A stretch of 64,000 nucleotides of DNA from Thermotoga caldifontis AZM44c09 (GCF_000828655.1 NZ_AP014509.1:744001-808000); one strand, 5' to 3'; positions 10,049 through 21,675 are shown, numbered from the stretch's first letter. Notes: generated from the letters alone by a model not told the origin. A program made the numbers and translations.

Positions 10049-11860
10049 TCATTTCAAGAAGGACTCCAACTCTCCCACGACGAAATCCAGATTCAGCCTT
10101 TTCAACGTTTCGATGGTCGGAACACCCCGCTCGTCCCAGCCACGGATTCTGTAATACTCGCTCAGGAGTTGATCGTACTGCTCTGGGTCCAGATGCTGAC
10201 CGTCCACACCGTCTTGGAACCAACGTTTCGGTGGGTAATCCATCTTTCGATCCCAGTTTCCCTTGAATTCCCTCACCCAGTAAGACCTTATCAAGCTGTA
10301 AACTCTGTCTGCGGCCAAGAAGATGTCATCAAGGGTGTAGTTCTTACCAACGATGCTGCTCAGTATCTTTGCATACCATTCCAGATCGAGCCCGAGTTCG
10401 ACCCACGGCAGTCTGCAAGCTGTGAGCATCTCGAACATACCGCCCCTGATTCTCTGCTGCTCCACGACTTTCTTCGCCTTTTCCGGAGAGTAATCCACCA
10501 CGTATTCCTTGCCCGTCGACTCCTCCATGGGTGTCGAACCGATCTCCCACGCTATGACCCACGCTTCCTTGTGGTGCGCGCCGATGGCGCAGGTTCCATA
10601 CGCGAGAGCCATCGCCGGATATATGTAGCAGTTGTAGGCGGAAACTTCCAGACCTTTCACGTGCATCGCGATGTCTTCAAGACCGAGTTGTTCGGAGGCT
10701 TTCTTGACCCCCTCAGCCAGCAGTTTACCCACTTCATCCTGCTTGAACACGATCCTTTTCGTGAGTTCTACCGCTCCCTCGTAATCTCCAAATTTTGGAC
10801 AATCCTTAAGCACGCCACGTTCGGCCGCTTCCATGGCGAATCCTAAAACGGCTCCGAGAGAGATGGTGTCGACGCCGTATTCGTCTGCCAGCCTGTTGAT
10901 GTGTGCCACCCTGTTCAGGAAAGCTATCCCGGTGTTCGGACCCAGCATTCCGACGTTCTCGTAGTCCAGTTCGCTCTCTTTTCCTTCGATGTCCAGCACG
11001 ACGTTTCCACAGATCATGTTGCAGTTGGGACAACCTCTCCTTGAGACTTTCATGGCCTCCATCGCGTAGCCATCGACAGTCCTGGCGTACTCGAACCTGA
11101 CCTGCGAGAAGTTCCTCGTTGGAAGTGCCCTGTTTTTGTTTGCCCATTCAACGGTGGCCATGGTTCCCTGACGTATCCAAAAGTTGTACGCCGGCAGGGT
11201 GGGAATCAACTTGAACACTTCACGGGTGTATTTTTCGAAGTTCTCTCTGTCTTTAACCTCGACATCCTTCGTGCCTCGAACGACTATCGCCTTCAGTTTC
11301 TTGCTTCCCATCACCGCACCAATGCCGGGTCTTCCACCCGCCCTTCCTTCCTGAGATATCACTACCGCATACTTCACCTGGTTTTCTCCTGCGGGTCCGA
11401 TGCTCAAAACACCCACGTTACCGTGAACCTGTTTCAACCTCTTTTCCGTTTCGAAGGTGGACAACCCCCAGAGGCCCTCCGCACTCATTATGTGCACTTC
11501 ATCATCGTCCACGTAAAGGTACACAGGCTTGTCAGAAGCACCCTCTACGATGATGGCCATGTAACCTGCCTTTCTCAGGTGCACCGACACCATGGTTCCG
11601 ATGTTACCATCGCCGTAACCACCCGTGAGAGGACTCTTCGCCGCCAGGACGAGTTTTCCTCCGCTCGGCGTTCTGAGCCCGTTGAACGGTCCTGCGGCAA
11701 CTATCAACTTGTTGTCCGGAGAAAGGGGATCCACGTTTTTGACCTCATCCCAGAGGATCTTGGCTGCCAGACCGCGTCCACCTATGAACCAATCGAGAAC
11801 TTTTTCATCGATGGGTTCCTTCGTGATTTTCTTCGTCGTGAGATTGACCCGTAGTATCAT
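10049..11860 (-). CDS. Aldehyde:ferredoxin oxidoreductase family protein (tungstopterin enzyme)
   Basis: Cytoplasmic W-pterin, 4Fe-4S enzyme oxidising aldehydes to acids with ferredoxin as acceptor. Translation from ATG 11860, behind AAGGGGG, gives 603 aa; a TTG at 11869 abuts that site and is rejected. N-terminal features [13 protein letters not shown] and SIGPAGEN match the AOR N-domain. CPNCNMIC (Cys 277, 280, 284) plus Cys 482 (TACRLPW) form the cluster ligands. The size matches the ~605-aa family. It is a single-gene unit divergent from glyQ. The exact substrate (AOR, FOR or other branch) cannot be told from sequence. Confidence 0.9.
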   Translation of the reverse strand: MILRVNLTTKKITKEPIDEKVLDWFIGGRGLAAKILWDEVKNVDPLSPDNKLIVAAGPFNGLRTPSGGKLVLAAKSPLTGGYGDGNIGTMVSVHLRKAGYMAIIVEGASDKPVYLYVDDDEVHIMSAEGLWGLSTFETEKRLKQVHGNVGVLSIGPAGENQVKYAVVISQEGRAGGRPGIGAVMGSKKLKAIVVRGTKDVEVKDRENFEKYTREVFKLIPTLPAYNFWIRQGTMATVEWANKNRALPTRNFSQVRFEYARTVDGYAMEAMKVSRRGCPNCNMICGNVVLDIEGKESELDYENVGMLGPNTGIAFLNRVAHINRLADEYGVDTISLGAVLGFAMEAAERGVLKDCPKFGDYEGAVELTKRIVFKQDEVGKLLAEGVKKASEQLGLEDIAMHVKGLEVSAYNCYIYPAMALAYGTCAIGAHHKEAWVIAWEIGSTPMEESTGKEYVVDYSPEKAKKVVEQQRIRGGMFEMLTACRLPWVELGLDLEWYAKILSSIVGKNYTLDDIFLAADRVYSLIRSYWVREFKGNWDRKMDYPPKRWFQDGVDGQHLDPEQYDQLLSEYYRIRGWDERGVPTIETLKRLNLDFVVGELESFLK

Positions 11861-11915
11861 GGAATCCAACCCCCTTGTTAACTTTTTCGCGTGATTATTC
11901 TACCACACGGTCGCT

Positions 11916-11921
11916 TATAAT
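11916..11921 (+). promoter_or_regulatory. Probable -10 box for glyQS
   Basis: A perfect TATAAT lies 22 nt before the glyQ start in the divergent AOR-glyQ gap. No good -35 hexamer is visible at 16-18 nt, so only the -10 is called. Confidence 0.4.
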
Positions 11922-11942
11922 CTGTGCAGTGGAGGTGGCACG

Positions 11943-12782
11943 TTGTACCTACAGGATGTGATAGCAAAACTCAACGAATACTGGGCTTCGCTCGGCTGCA
12001 TGATCGATCAACCCTACGATCTCGAAGTCGGTGCGGGTACGTTCCACCCATCGACGTTTTTCGGCTGCCTGAGAGAAGGAGAATGGAAGGTCGCGTTCGT
12101 TCAACCGAGTCGCCGGCCCACGGATGGAAGGTACGGAGAAAATCCGAACAGGTTACAGAGGTACTTTCAATACCAGGTCATCATCAAACCCTCCCCAGAG
12201 AACGCGCAGAAGGTTTATCTAGATTCCTTAGCGGCGCTGGGTATCGATCTCAAAAAGCACGATGTTCGCTTCATTGAGGATAACTGGGAATCACCGACGC
12301 TCGGCGCCTGGGGTGTTGGGTGGGAAGTATGGCTCGATGGCATGGAGATCACACAGTTCACTTACTTCCAGCAAATAGGTGGTATAAGTTTGAAGTCGAT
12401 CCCCCTCGAGATCACCTACGGTCTGGAAAGGATCGCGATGTACCTGCAGGGCAAGAGCAACATCTTCGAAGTCATGTGGAACGAGAAAATATCCTACGGA
12501 GAACTTTACAGGGAGAACGAGAGACAGTTCTCGGAGTACAATTTCGAGTCTGCAGATGTGGAAAAGCTCTTCACGCTGTACGAAATTTTCTCCTCTGAGT
12601 TCGAATCGCAGATAAGATCGGGTCGGTACCTGGTCGCCTACGATTACATGGCGAAGTGCTCACACATCTTCAACCTGCTGGATGCGAGGAACGCGTTCAG
12701 CGTTACACAAAGGCAAGAGTTCATAAGGTCGATACGATCGATGGCCAGGCGCTGTGCAGAGGCTTTCAGAGGAGGGAACTGA
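11943..12782 (+). CDS. glyQ: Glycyl-tRNA synthetase alpha subunit
   Basis: Catalytic class II subunit of the alpha2beta2 enzyme that charges tRNA-Gly; 279 aa. TTG at 11943 follows GGAGGTGG and gives [19 protein letters not shown]. The conserved blocks [18 protein letters not shown] and [20 protein letters not shown] are intact. glyS begins at the next base after its stop, indicating coupled translation. Confidence 0.97.
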   Translation: MYLQDVIAKLNEYWASLGCMIDQPYDLEVGAGTFHPSTFFGCLREGEWKVAFVQPSRRPTDGRYGENPNRLQRYFQYQVIIKPSPENAQKVYLDSLAALGIDLKKHDVRFIEDNWESPTLGAWGVGWEVWLDGMEITQFTYFQQIGGISLKSIPLEITYGLERIAMYLQGKSNIFEVMWNEKISYGELYRENERQFSEYNFESADVEKLFTLYEIFSSEFESQIRSGRYLVAYDYMAKCSHIFNLLDARNAFSVTQRQEFIRSIRSMARRCAEAFRGGN

Positions 12783-14798
12783 ATGGAAAACTGGGTCTTG
12801 TTCGAACTCGGTGTCGAAGAACTGCCCGCGAGTGAGATGGACTCGATAAAGCAACAGCTGAGCGAGCTCGTTCCAAATCTGCTCAACGAGGCCCGTGTAG
12901 GCTTTGGTTCGTACGAGGTGTTCGTGACGAACCGAAGGATCGCCGTGCGTTTGCAAAACGTTGCGGATAGACAGCAGGATATGGTGATAGAAAAACGTGG
13001 ACCATCGGAAACAGTTGCGTTCTTGAATGGTCAGCCGACGAAGGCACTCCTTGGGTTTCTATCGTCGAATGGAGCCAGTTTGGAAGACGTCTTCGTGAAA
13101 GATGGGTACGTACACGTAAGGAAGTTCGTTGAAGGTAAGCACATACGGCAGATAATTCCCGAGGTGCTCGTTAAGCTCGTGGCTGGGTTGAAATTCACCA
13201 AACCGATGTGCTGGGGAAATGGAAACTTTGAATTCGTCAGACCTGCCAAATGGGTTCTTGCGTTGCTGAACAACGAGCCGATCCCCTTAGAAGTTTTCGG
13301 CAAGAGATCCGATAAGCGCACCATGTCTCACCCTTATTTAGAGAAGTGGATCGATGTCGAGCATCCAAAGGATTACGTTGAGTTGTTGAGAGAGAACCTG
13401 GTGCTCGTCGAAGAGAGTGAGAGGAAAAAATCGATCGAAAGACAGCTGGCTGAGATAGAAAAGGAATTCGCACTCGTTTGTGAAAGAGACCCTGCTCTCA
13501 TCGAAAAGGTTTGCAAGATCACGGAATGGCCGGAGGCCATCGTCGGAAAATTCAGCGAGAAATATCTGCAGTTACCTCAAGAGCTGATAACAGTCACTGT
13601 GAAGCACCATTTGAGCGCTTTCTCAACGAGCAGAGACGGTAAACTCACCTGCTACTTCGTCGCTTTCATCGACAGGCCGAAAAACGATTCTCACATCATC
13701 GTGAAAGGTTACGAGAACGTGGTGAACGCGAGGCTTGAAGACGCCCGTTACTACTTCGATATAGATAGAAAGTACAGACTCGAAGATTTCAACGATAAGC
13801 TGAAGCAGATAGTCTTTCAAAAAGAGCTCGGAACGCTGTACGACAAGGTGCTTCGCATCAAGTCCTTGGTCCGTTACCTCGTCGAGAAGCTGTCTAAACG
13901 TTCCATCCTCGACAAGGCTCTGCGTGCCGCTGAGCTGAGCAAAGCTGACACGGCGACGCATGTCGTGTACGAATTTCCGGAGCTGCAGGGTGTCATCGGA
14001 AGGATCTACGCGGAGTTGGATGGCGAGGACAGATCCGTTGCGTTCGCCCTGCAGGACCAGTACTCGCAGGAACCTGAGAGCGAACTCGGTGCACTGATCG
14101 GTGTGTGCGATAGGGTAGATACCATCGTGGGCAACATCGCGATAGGTAATCTGCCCAGTGGGTCGAAGGATCCCTACGGTTTGAGGACCAAAGCTGACAC
14201 GATCTACTGGTCGATCGTTCGTTTCGGGTGGGACATCGATCTTTCAGAACTGCTGCTCGAGGCGGCGAGACATCTGAATGTGGAGTTCGATGAAGACAAA
14301 TTGTTCGAATTCATGAAATCGCGCTTCTACGCCTTTCTCATATCTCAAGACTTACCGTTCGACATCGCGCGCTCCGTGAACCATCTCTGGTCCAGACCTC
14401 TGCGCGGTCATCTGTCTGCCAGATCTCTCATGAAGGCGTGCCAAAGTGAGGATTTCAACAACGTCGCCATAGGTTTTGAAAGGGTGCACAACATCACAAA
14501 GAATCACGACAATAAGCACTTCGACGGTGCCCTTTTCGAAGAACAGGCAGAGATAGACCTGTTGAACCAGTTCGTATCCGTAAAGCCGAGAGTGATAGAA
14601 AGTATATCGAAACTCGACTACGACGAAGCGATCAGATACCTATCCTCTCTGAAACCCTACATAGACAGGTACTTCGACGAAGTGTTCGTCATGGTCGATC
14701 GTGAGGACATCAGGCGCAACAGGCTCGGTTTCCTCAAGAATATCGACGAACTGTTCATGCTCGTTGGCGATCTGACACACCTTGTGAGAAGAGATTGA
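12783..14798 (+). CDS. glyS: Glycyl-tRNA synthetase beta subunit
   Basis: tRNA-binding subunit of the bacterial two-subunit GlyRS, 671 aa. The start MENWVLFELGVEELPASEM has the family FELGVEELP motif, and the internal KRGPSETVAF block is typical. The ribosome binding site GGAGGG lies at the end of glyQ. It is convergent with guaB, with just 3 nt between stops and no obvious terminator. Confidence 0.97.
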   Translation: MENWVLFELGVEELPASEMDSIKQQLSELVPNLLNEARVGFGSYEVFVTNRRIAVRLQNVADRQQDMVIEKRGPSETVAFLNGQPTKALLGFLSSNGASLEDVFVKDGYVHVRKFVEGKHIRQIIPEVLVKLVAGLKFTKPMCWGNGNFEFVRPAKWVLALLNNEPIPLEVFGKRSDKRTMSHPYLEKWIDVEHPKDYVELLRENLVLVEESERKKSIERQLAEIEKEFALVCERDPALIEKVCKITEWPEAIVGKFSEKYLQLPQELITVTVKHHLSAFSTSRDGKLTCYFVAFIDRPKNDSHIIVKGYENVVNARLEDARYYFDIDRKYRLEDFNDKLKQIVFQKELGTLYDKVLRIKSLVRYLVEKLSKRSILDKALRAAELSKADTATHVVYEFPELQGVIGRIYAELDGEDRSVAFALQDQYSQEPESELGALIGVCDRVDTIVGNIAIGNLPSGSKDPYGLRTKADTIYWSIVRFGWDIDLSELLLEAARHLNVEFDEDKLFEFMKSRFYAFLISQDLPFDIARSVNHLWSRPLRGHLSARSLMKACQSEDFNNVAIGFERVHNITKNHDNKHFDGALFEEQAEIDLLNQFVSVKPRVIESISKLDYDEAIRYLSSLKPYIDRYFDEVFVMVDREDIRRNRLGFLKNIDELFMLVGDLTHLVRRD

Positions 14799-14801
14799 AT
14801 T

Positions 14802-16310
<1,509 letters not shown>

Positions 16311-16335
16311 TCATCTGGAAAGAAGGGGTGAAAGT

Positions 16336-16605
16336 TTGAAGGCGATCTTTGTGAAAATCTTCGGCCACGTTCAGGGGGTAGGTTTCAGACACTTCACTTA
16401 CAAGATAGCGAAAAGATTGAGCATAAAAGGTTATGTGAGAAACGCTGAGGACGGTACGGTGGAAATCCACGCGGAAGGGGATGAGAAAAATCTAGAACAG
16501 TTTCTAATCCAGGTGAGCAGAGGACCGGTCATGGCCGTTGTGATCGATATTCGTGTCGAGGAGACATCAGTTCAAGGATATGAAGATTTCGAAATAGTCT
16601 ATTGA
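16336..16605 (+). CDS. acyP: Acylphosphatase
   Basis: Hydrolyses acyl phosphates; small cytosolic alpha/beta sandwich of 89 aa from TTG at 16336, behind AAGGGGTGAAAG. The open frame extends 31 codons upstream through the guaB promoter region but has no ribosome site there. The signature GHVQGVGFRHFTYKIA carries the catalytic Arg, and GYVRNAEDGTVEIHAEG carries the catalytic Asn. It is first in a plus-strand group with tmk. Confidence 0.95.
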   Translation: MKAIFVKIFGHVQGVGFRHFTYKIAKRLSIKGYVRNAEDGTVEIHAEGDEKNLEQFLIQVSRGPVMAVVIDIRVEETSVQGYEDFEIVY

Positions 16606-16614
16606 GGTGACGGC

Positions 16615-17214
16615 ATGTTCATAAGCTTTGAAGGCATCGATGGGAGTGGCAAGGGTACTCAGGTTAGCTTGTTCATGGATTATCTCAGCAAAAAGGGAGT
16701 AGATTTCGTTTACGTGAGAGAACCTGGCAGTACTCCGCTTGGGGAACAGATCAGAAACATCTTGCTGTTTTCACAGGAGATCACTCCGAAGGCAGAGCTA
16801 CTGATGTTTCTCGCAAGCCGGGCCCAGATGGTAGAAAGAGTTGTGAAACCTGCTCTCGCGCTCGAAAAACTGGTCATCGCCGATAGGTTCATTGATTCGA
16901 GCGTTGCATACCAAGGTTTTGCCAGGGGTCTGGGAGTCGAGTTGGTCAAGAAGTTGAACGATTTTGCAACGGGTGGTTTGAAACCGGATCTGACCTTTTA
17001 CATAGACGTTCCTGTGGAGGTGGCCATGGCACGGAAAAAGCACCTGGACAGGATCGAGACCGAGGGTGAGGAATTTCTCATGAAGGTGAGACAAGCGTAT
17101 CTGAACCTGGTGAAAGAGGAGCCGAAGAGGTTCGTCCTCATAGATGGCAACGCAGACCAGCTGACTGTGCACAGAAAGATCGTCGAAGAATTCGAAAAGA
17201 GGAGGAAAGGATGA
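16615..17214 (+). CDS. tmk: Thymidylate kinase
   Basis: Phosphorylates dTMP to dTDP; 199 aa, normal length. The P-loop is GIDGSGKGTQ (residues 7-16), and DRFIDSSVAYQG is the DR-type substrate motif. ATG 16615 follows GAGGTGACGGC, 9 nt after the acylphosphatase stop. The permease gene starts 1 nt after its stop. Confidence 0.97.
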   Translation: MFISFEGIDGSGKGTQVSLFMDYLSKKGVDFVYVREPGSTPLGEQIRNILLFSQEITPKAELLMFLASRAQMVERVVKPALALEKLVIADRFIDSSVAYQGFARGLGVELVKKLNDFATGGLKPDLTFYIDVPVEVAMARKKHLDRIETEGEEFLMKVRQAYLNLVKEEPKRFVLIDGNADQLTVHRKIVEEFEKRRKG

Positions 17215-17215
17215 C

Positions 17216-18322
17216 GTGTTCTTTGGCATGTTCATGATGGAATTGAAGAGAACTCTGAAAAATCCTTACTCCTTGGCGCTGGTACTGGCTGTGCCATTGA
17301 TCATAACCGTTACTGCCGTCGTGCTGTTTTCGAGCCTCGGGTTTCTGCACACTAAGATAGGCATACTCAACCTGGATACGGATCCTTTGTCCCGCTTCAC
17401 GGTCGGCATAGTGATGTCGATGTTCAAGGGTGGTAACATCAGTTACGTGGGGGAAGATTACGATCAGAAATTGCTCAACGGTGAACTGCAAGCGGTGGTC
17501 GTGATCCCAAAAGATTTCTCCAAGAAGCTCTACGCCGCCGAGCAAACCGAACTGATCTTCATACCCAGCCCGGTGGACCTGCAGTTATCCACGGTCATCT
17601 ACAGAACCTTCCGTTCCATGTTCGAAGATCTCAATGGAAGCCCTTTCTTCGATCCCAAAGTCATCAGATACCTGTTCACCTCTCCGGGGTATCCCGCACC
17701 GAAGCTCTCGGCGTTCGAAAAAGAGAGCGTTCTGAGCTTTAGCTCCATGCTCGTTCCGATAGTCGTCTTCCTCTCGACGGCGTGCGTCTTGTTCTCGATC
17801 GCCGCGAGTTCGTTCCAGCAGGACGAGCAATCGCGGTTGACAGAATTGTTCATTTCGATGGGTGTGGGCAAGCTGAGCTACGCACTGTCGAAAATGGCCG
17901 CTTACACGACGGTGGGTTTGCTCGTTTCGTTCTCATCTCTCCTGATAATTTCGCTTTCCGGCGCGATCTCTGTAACACCAATGATTTTGACCCTCCTGCT
18001 TTTGAATGCCCTGTTCCACGCGTGCGTTGGCTTGATCGTGTCCTCCCTGTCTCCAAATGTACAGGTTTCATCGATGCTGAGCGTGGGCCTGACACTCGTC
18101 AGCTTCTACTTCAGTGGCACCGTCGTGCCACTTTCAGCTATGCCGTCAAAGTTGCAGCTCATCGCGCGGAATTATCCTCTCTTCTTGGTGAGCTACGTTC
18201 TGAGAAAGCAACAGCTCTTTTTGCTCAATTCGGCAAACGATATAGAAAAGATCTTGCTGTATGTTTTCGTCACGTTCACCACATACCTAATGCTCGGTTC
18301 AATGAAGTTGAGGAGGAGATGA
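17216..18322 (+). CDS. ABC-2 type transporter permease
   Basis: Integral membrane protein of 368 aa. There is one N-terminal membrane segment (SLALVLAVPLIITVTAVVLF), then an extracytoplasmic domain to about residue 180. A block of five or so hydrophobic helices follows. This is the ABC-2 exporter permease layout. No ATPase gene is adjacent, so its partner must be encoded elsewhere. Substrate unknown. GTG 17216 is coupled to the tmk stop, and the gene ends 1 nt before the phosphodiesterase start. Confidence 0.8.
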   Translation: MFFGMFMMELKRTLKNPYSLALVLAVPLIITVTAVVLFSSLGFLHTKIGILNLDTDPLSRFTVGIVMSMFKGGNISYVGEDYDQKLLNGELQAVVVIPKDFSKKLYAAEQTELIFIPSPVDLQLSTVIYRTFRSMFEDLNGSPFFDPKVIRYLFTSPGYPAPKLSAFEKESVLSFSSMLVPIVVFLSTACVLFSIAASSFQQDEQSRLTELFISMGVGKLSYALSKMAAYTTVGLLVSFSSLLIISLSGAISVTPMILTLLLLNALFHACVGLIVSSLSPNVQVSSMLSVGLTLVSFYFSGTVVPLSAMPSKLQLIARNYPLFLVSYVLRKQQLFLLNSANDIEKILLYVFVTFTTYLMLGSMKLRRR

Positions 18323-18323
18323 G

Positions 18324-18878
18324 ATGAGGAAGGTCCTGATAGTGTCAGATACACACGGTTCTTTCACGAGCTGGCAGAGATTGAAATCCTTGGTGGGGCA
18401 GGTTGATGAGCTTTACCACCTTGGAGACGTGCTCTATCACGGCCCAAGAAATCCGATACCAGAAGGATACGATCCCGCAAGGCTCGCCGAGGCCTTGAGG
18501 AACGAGAATCTCTTTCTGGTTCGGGGAAACTGCGACGCAGACGTTGATCTGCTCGTGCTTGGAATATCGGAAGCACCAAAGATTCTGACTGTGAGTTTCG
18601 GTAGAATCAGTTTCGTGATGAGTCACGGCGAACTCTTTGAAAGCGACGAGCAGATGTTGAACGTCCTTGAAAAACACAACGCGCAAGTTCTCTTCTACGG
18701 TCATACACACGTTCCAAGGTTCGAATGGCTGGGTTCGAAGCTGATCGTAAATCCGGGCAGTCTCTCTTTACCAAAATCACAATCCGAACCAGGCTTCGTG
18801 CTGATCCACGCAGAAGAAACCGTTGAGATCACCCTGATCTCTCTGAGTGGAAAGATCGTTAAGGAGGTCTCACTGTGA
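18324..18878 (+). CDS. yfcE: YfcE/MJ0936-family metallophosphodiesterase
   Basis: Small calcineurin-fold phosphodiesterase, 184 aa. Metal-binding motifs in order: SDTHGSF, HLGDVLYH, VRGNCDAD, MSHGE and YGHTHVPR. Family members hydrolyse model phosphodiesters; the physiological substrate is generally unknown. Its stop overlaps the next start (GTGA), so the two are probably coupled. A second, shorter homologue lies at 43814-44290. Confidence 0.9.
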   Translation: MRKVLIVSDTHGSFTSWQRLKSLVGQVDELYHLGDVLYHGPRNPIPEGYDPARLAEALRNENLFLVRGNCDADVDLLVLGISEAPKILTVSFGRISFVMSHGELFESDEQMLNVLEKHNAQVLFYGHTHVPRFEWLGSKLIVNPGSLSLPKSQSEPGFVLIHAEETVEITLISLSGKIVKEVSL

Positions 18879-19834
18879 ACGATCTGGCAAGTTTGATACG
18901 TTCTTCCTTCGCGAGAATATCCATGATCGAGCATCACGAAGAGATCGTTCCGGAGGACGTGAGATTCGGTCCTTCTTCGTGGATCGTTGAGAGTGGAGAG
19001 ACGGTCGCGTGTGAAGAACTCAGCGGGGTCGTTTTTGTGGACAGCAGGAGAAGGAGGTTCGCATCCATAGAGGTCGAGGGTTACGTACTGTTGATCTCTC
19101 AAATCGTCACCGGTGCAGTGCTCTTGGAAAACGATCGCTGTAAACCCCTTTTCTCTTCGGAAGAACCTCCCGTAGTGAAACTCGTGCTGGGCGTTCCTGA
19201 TCCCATAGCGGCGCTCTGGGAATTGAGTAAAGGCGAGCAAGTAACGATAGGAAACTTGATATGCGATGTGGCCGTAGGGCCGACGGCTGAGGACGCCACA
19301 GATTCCTACATGCAGGATGTGGAAAGAGAAACGGTGGAACGTTACGTTGAAGATTACCTCGTCGTGAAAGATGGGGTCATAAACTTTCAGAGTCCCACCT
19401 TCAAACCTGGACGCGGCCCGCTCGGGTTGGTCAAAAACATACACATACCTTACGTGGATCCGGAAAAGTTCAAAGCGTTCGGTTTGATGAAGAAAGGTCA
19501 GCGATCCAGATGCATCGCCACGGAACTCGGAAAAGGTAGCGAACTGCTCAAAGTGATGAGCTATTTGAAACTTTCGAACGTCCCGGGATTGCGGGGTCTA
19601 GTTAGAATAGAAACGGTGGTTCACAAGGACGAGCTGAGCGCTATGAAGGAAGAGATGTTCAAACTCTTCGAGGCCATCTCTAACACGCTGACTAAAGTGA
19701 GCGACGATACCGGACTGATTCCGAGAACGCCCGAAGACACCCTTCCCGTCGTGTTTTTAGAGAAGTATCTGGACCGCTACTTCTACAATGAAACCTACGT
19801 CAAATGCGCCCTCTTGGAGGCGATCAGAAGCTGA
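18875..19834 (+). CDS. NurA-like nuclease domain protein
   Basis: 319-aa cytoplasmic protein. The layout recalls NurA 5'-3' nucleases: an N-terminal FVDSRRRRFASIEVEG block where NurA has its acidic catalytic motif; a central LVKNIHIPYVDPEKF plus MKKGQRSRCIA block like the NurA 'VK...L..geRt' region; then GLVRIETVV; and a C-terminal LPVVFLEKYLDRYF helix. The match is by pattern only, and no HerA helicase is in the window. The start GTG 18875 overlaps the yfcE stop. Otherwise it would be an uncharacterised Thermotogae protein. Confidence 0.55.
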   Translation: MNDLASLIRSSFARISMIEHHEEIVPEDVRFGPSSWIVESGETVACEELSGVVFVDSRRRRFASIEVEGYVLLISQIVTGAVLLENDRCKPLFSSEEPPVVKLVLGVPDPIAALWELSKGEQVTIGNLICDVAVGPTAEDATDSYMQDVERETVERYVEDYLVVKDGVINFQSPTFKPGRGPLGLVKNIHIPYVDPEKFKAFGLMKKGQRSRCIATELGKGSELLKVMSYLKLSNVPGLRGLVRIETVVHKDELSAMKEEMFKLFEAISNTLTKVSDDTGLIPRTPEDTLPVVFLEKYLDRYFYNETYVKCALLEAIRS

Positions 19835-19861
19835 ACGCGATGACTCTTCAAGCTGATGAAA

Positions 19862-19879
19862 AGGCCCCGAGCGGGGCCT
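19862..19879 (-). terminator. Intrinsic terminator after tsf (possibly bidirectional)
   Basis: A 7-bp G+C stem (AGGCCCC / GGGGCCT) with a GAGC loop lies in the gap between the convergent NurA-like and tsf genes. The minus-strand side is followed by TTTTC, a better tail than the plus side (TACCTTTCC). It should mainly end the long tsf transcript. Confidence 0.7.
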
Positions 19880-19907
19880 ACCTTTCCTCTGGGGTGCGGT
19901 GTTGCTT

Positions 19908-20504
19908 TTACTCTTCACCCACCTGCATCCTTACAAACCTCGTGACTCTGATGTTCTCCCTGATTTTCGCGATCGCTTCATCGATGATCTGTTTAACGGT
20001 CTTCGTGTCATCGAATATGTACTTTTGGTCGTACAGACAAACCTCTTCGAAAAACTTTTCGAGTTTTCCCTGGACGATCTTCTCGATCACCTGCTGCGGC
20101 TTGTTGGAATCCTTCAGCTGTGCCAGGTATATTTCTTTTTCCTTCTCGATTACCTCCTGTGGAACGTCCTCTCTCGATACGTATTTTGGATTCATCGCGG
20201 CCACCTGTTTCGCAAGGTTGTAAGCGAGTTCTTTGAACTCCGGCAGGCGAGCCACGAAGTCAGTCTCACAACCGAGTTCGAGCAGAACGCCTATCTTGTC
20301 GTTGAAGTGAACGTACGCGGTGACGATGCCTTCCTTCGTGGCACGGGACGCCTTCTTCTGAGCGACTGCCATGCCCCGTTTCCTCAGTATCTCAACAGCC
20401 TTTTCAAAGTCGCCGTTCGCTTCGCTCAGTGCGGTCTTGCATTCCATCACTCCTGCACCGGTCATTTCTCTCAATTTCTTCACCATTTCTGCGCTGATTT
20501 CCAT
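19908..20504 (-). CDS. tsf: Elongation factor Ts
   Basis: Nucleotide exchange factor for EF-Tu. At 198 aa it is the short thermophile form, lacking much of the C-terminal part of E. coli EF-Ts (~283 aa). The start [28 protein letters not shown] and the core [11 protein letters not shown] are intact. rpsB, its usual upstream partner, is absent here; coaD lies upstream instead. Confidence 0.97.
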   Translation of the reverse strand: MEISAEMVKKLREMTGAGVMECKTALSEANGDFEKAVEILRKRGMAVAQKKASRATKEGIVTAYVHFNDKIGVLLELGCETDFVARLPEFKELAYNLAKQVAAMNPKYVSREDVPQEVIEKEKEIYLAQLKDSNKPQQVIEKIVQGKLEKFFEEVCLYDQKYIFDDTKTVKQIIDEAIAKIRENIRVTRFVRMQVGEE

Positions 20505-20551
20505 CGTCCGAAACCTCCTCAGATCAGATTTATTGAAACAAGCCGTGCGAT

Positions 20552-20557
20552 ATTATA
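20552..20557 (-). promoter_or_regulatory. Extended -10 promoter element for tsf, overlapping the coaD stop
   Basis: Minus-strand TGC-TATAAT (extended -10) lies 48 nt before the tsf start. The TAA within it is also the coaD stop codon. It would allow tsf to be expressed separately from the upstream operon. Confidence 0.45.
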
Positions 20558-21038
20558 GCACACCTTTACCATACATTTCCGTGAGAGTTTTCAGTACGTT
20601 GGCAGGAACCCACTTGCTGACGTCTCCACCCATGGAAGCCACTTCTCTGACCAGACTGGACGAGAGGAAAGAATATTTCTCATCGGTCATCAGAAACACA
20701 GTTTCCAGTTCTGACCACAGATGTTTGTTCGCGATGGCCATTTCTAACTCGTACTGGAAGTCCGTCACTGCACGCAAACCACGAACGATGATCTTTATGT
20801 TTCTGCTCTTGGCGTATTCGACGAGCAGCCCGTCATGGTTGTCCACATGAACGCGTGGCTCGTTCTCGAACAGTTCCCTGATCAGCTCGAGTCTCTTTTC
20901 CAACGGCAACAGCGGCTTTTTCTTAGGGTTCACCATGACAACGACCCACAGTTCGTCGAATATCTTCAGTGCCCTCTGGATCACGTCCAGATGGCCGTAA
21001 GTGATCGGATCGAACGAGCCGGGGTACATGGCCTTCAC
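20553..21038 (-). CDS. coaD: Phosphopantetheine adenylyltransferase
   Basis: Penultimate step of coenzyme A synthesis (dephospho-CoA from 4'-phosphopantetheine and ATP). GTG at 21038 with GGAGG 8 nt upstream gives [20 protein letters not shown], 161 aa; an in-frame upstream GTG at 21053 would add 5 residues and overlap the phosphatase gene. Motifs: nucleotidyltransferase [20 protein letters not shown], and [20 protein letters not shown]. Confidence 0.96.
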   Translation of the reverse strand: MKAMYPGSFDPITYGHLDVIQRALKIFDELWVVVMVNPKKKPLLPLEKRLELIRELFENEPRVHVDNHDGLLVEYAKSRNIKIIVRGLRAVTDFQYELEMAIANKHLWSELETVFLMTDEKYSFLSSSLVREVASMGGDVSKWVPANVLKTLTEMYGKGVL

Positions 21039-21042
21039 GTTC

Positions 21043-21675
21043 TCAACCTCCACACGAGACTTGAAAGATTTGCATCGTCTCCAGCGCTATCGCGGAGAGC
21101 TTGTTTCCATAAACGCATCCTGTGTCCAGTCCCACCTTGTCCTTCAAGATCAAAACATCCTGAAAAGGCGTATGGCCGAAGAAGATCCTGTAGCCAGGCA
21201 AGGGGTTCTCACTGTATATGAACTCGTATCTTATCCAGAGCATGTCGAATTCACTCTGCTCTTCCAGCGGCACGTTTGGCCTAACGCCCGCATGAACGAA
21301 CACGTCGTTCCCCTGAACGTAGTAGATCGAGGTTGACTTCAGGAACTCTACGTGATCCTTCGGGATCTTGTCCACACCGCTGTAACTTCTGAGCGTGGCG
21401 CCCGCGCCGTTCATGAGCCACAGATCGAGGTTCGTTCCATTAAGAACATAGTCGAGCATCATCTGCTCGTGGTTGCCTCTTATGAAAACACAGTCGTAAC
21501 TCTCAGAAAGCTTCAGCAGTGTCTCGACGACACCTTTGCTGTCCGGTCCTCTGTCCACGTAGTCACCCAGGAAGATGAGTCTTGAATCCCTGGTCAGAGG
21601 TATCTTGCTGAGTAGCTCCGTGAGGCAGTCCAGACATCCGTGCACATCACCTATCACGAACGTCAATGACGCCAC
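21043..21675 (-). CDS. PPP-type metallophosphatase (protein phosphatase / ApaH-like)
   Basis: 210-aa calcineurin-like phosphatase with the full PPP signature: GDVHGC (9-14), GDYVDRG, RGNHE, a VHAGVRP block and FGHTPF. Such enzymes are Ser/Thr phosphatases or diadenosine tetraphosphatases, and sequence alone does not decide. It overlaps the lgt 3' end by 29 nt from GTG 21675; TTG at 21666 is an alternative start. It is followed 4 nt later by coaD. Confidence 0.88.
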   Translation of the reverse strand: MASLTFVIGDVHGCLDCLTELLSKIPLTRDSRLIFLGDYVDRGPDSKGVVETLLKLSESYDCVFIRGNHEQMMLDYVLNGTNLDLWLMNGAGATLRSYSGVDKIPKDHVEFLKSTSIYYVQGNDVFVHAGVRPNVPLEEQSEFDMLWIRYEFIYSENPLPGYRIFFGHTPFQDVLILKDKVGLDTGCVYGNKLSAIALETMQIFQVSCGG

